From an uncultured Verrucomicrobiota bacterium (lineage in GTDB: Bacteria > Verrucomicrobiota > Verrucomicrobiia > Chthoniobacterales > SZAS-18), in the NCBI GenBank assembly GCA_937873255.1, contig CALMVM010000411.1:16870-33291 (forward strand): a stretch of DNA of 16,422 bases, read 5' to 3'. Position 1 is the stretch's first letter. Each line of letters opens with the position of its first letter. Shown here one piece after another: positions 15,708 to 16,422 of the stretch. The position numbers and the translations under genes are program-made. Below the pieces are notes generated by a model. That model was not told the DNA's origin. It was given only the letters and a program-made list of their open reading frames with translations, and made no database searches.

Positions 15708-16422
15708 ATGGCTGACGAACCACGCGACCCCCATCCGCCGCGCTGGACCGATTGGCTCCTGGTGCCGGCGGAGGGCTCGGCGCGGCGGTTGCCGCCCGCC
15801 GCCCGTTGGCTCAACGTCGCGGCGGCGCTCGCGGTGGGGGCGCTTTTGATTTACGCGCCGTTTCTGTGGCTCGACGCGCCGTGGAAATGGTCGGCCGTGT
15901 GGCGCTACCGGCAAAAATTCATCGACGGCTACAAGCTGACGGTGCTGATCTCGGTCTGTTCGCTGGCGCTGAGCGTGCTGTTCGGGCTCTGCTCGGCGTT
16001 GGCGGGCCGTTCGCGGCTGATCGTGCTGCGACACGTCAACCGCGGCTACATCGACCTCGTGCGCGGGACGCCGCTGCTCGTGCAAATCCTCGTCCTGTAT
16101 TACGTGACGGCCAACGCCGTCGGCATCGACGACCGCAACGTCTGCGGGATATTGATCCTCTCGTTTTCGTACGGCGCGTACATCAGTGAGATCGTTCGCG
16201 CGGGGATCGAAAGCATCGGCAAGAGCCAGTTGGAATCGGCCCGGGCCATCGGCCTGACGGCGGCCCAGACGTACCGTTACGTGATCTTCCCGCAGGCGGC
16301 GAGGCAGGTGCTCCCGTCGCTGGCCGGCCAGTTGGTCTCGCTCATCAAGGACAGCGCGCTGCTCTCGACGATCTCCGTCGCGGAATTCACGCAAAAGGCG
16401 CGTGAGACCAGCAGCAACACGG
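15708..16422 (+). CDS. Polar-amino-acid-type ABC transporter permease (3' end outside window)
   Basis: 238 codons are visible and the frame is open at the right edge. It is a HisM/GlnP-type inner-membrane permease with hydrophobic segments at about 36-54, 76-98, 122-140, 145-163 and 205-222. Diagnostic motifs are YIDLVRGTPLLVQILVLYY (114-132), SYGAYISEIVRAGIESI (154-170), the EAA loop ESARAIGLTAAQTYRYVIFPQAA (176-198), which couples to the ATPase, and LIKDSALLSTISV (212-224). These are typical of amino-acid/cystine permeases and differ from CysT/CysW sulfate permeases. An extra hydrophilic N-terminus of about 35 residues precedes the first helix. It starts 11 bp after the cysA-like stop, so the operon order is unusual. 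What follows (a second ATPase or an amino-acid binding protein) is not visible and would decide the pairing. Confidence 0.9.
   Translation, partial: MADEPRDPHPPRWTDWLLVPAEGSARRLPPAARWLNVAAALAVGALLIYAPFLWLDAPWKWSAVWRYRQKFIDGYKLTVLISVCSLALSVLFGLCSALAGRSRLIVLRHVNRGYIDLVRGTPLLVQILVLYYVTANAVGIDDRNVCGILILSFSYGAYISEIVRAGIESIGKSQLESARAIGLTAAQTYRYVIFPQAARQVLPSLAGQLVSLIKDSALLSTISVAEFTQKARETSSNT

Overview
ORGANISM. This is a GC-rich chromosomal segment that most resembles Verrucomicrobiota (Opitutales-like), or a related PVC bacterium. The reasons are two secreted proteins with C-terminal PEP-CTERM sorting signals, an ECF sigma factor of the long Planctomycetes/Verrucomicrobia type paired with a membrane Ser/Thr kinase carrying TPRs, a small Lys/Ala-rich protein with a 'AAAxKARWA' motif typical of that phylum, and few Shine-Dalgarno sites. 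The taxonomic call is inference from gene content; no rRNA or tRNA is present. LAYOUT. Positions 1-7422 lie on the minus strand. From right to left they hold a possibly frame-broken small coding remnant, an ECF sigma factor, a zinc-ribbon Ser/Thr kinase with TPRs, a PEP-CTERM protein, and a large phosphodiesterase-TPR-sulfotransferase fusion that runs off the left edge. A second PEP-CTERM gene (7444-8256, minus, with a clear promoter and terminator) is divergent from a second, complete phosphodiesterase-TPR-sulfotransferase fusion (8456-11212, plus). After a 347-bp gene-poor, lower-GC stretch come a periplasmic thioredoxin-like protein (minus), a Lys/Ala-rich small protein (plus), exonuclease III (plus), and then a tight plus-strand transport operon: a sulfate-type binding protein, a CysA-type ATPase, and a polar-amino-acid-type permease cut by the right edge. 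HOW THE GENES MAY WORK TOGETHER. The most unusual content is the pair of three-domain fusions: an alkaline-phosphatase-superfamily phosphodiesterase head, a TPR middle, and a P-loop sulfotransferase tail, with no signal peptide. Each copy sits beside a PEP-CTERM gene, which suggests a duplicated module that could modify a surface or sorted product, with a sigma/kinase signalling pair between the copies. The sulfate-type uptake genes about 2.4 kb downstream of the complete fusion could feed PAPS to the sulfotransferase domains, but that link is inference only. The transport operon is itself odd: its first permease is GlnP/HisM-like, where cysT/cysW would be expected. No CRISPR array, insertion sequence, integrase, tRNA or rRNA was recognised.
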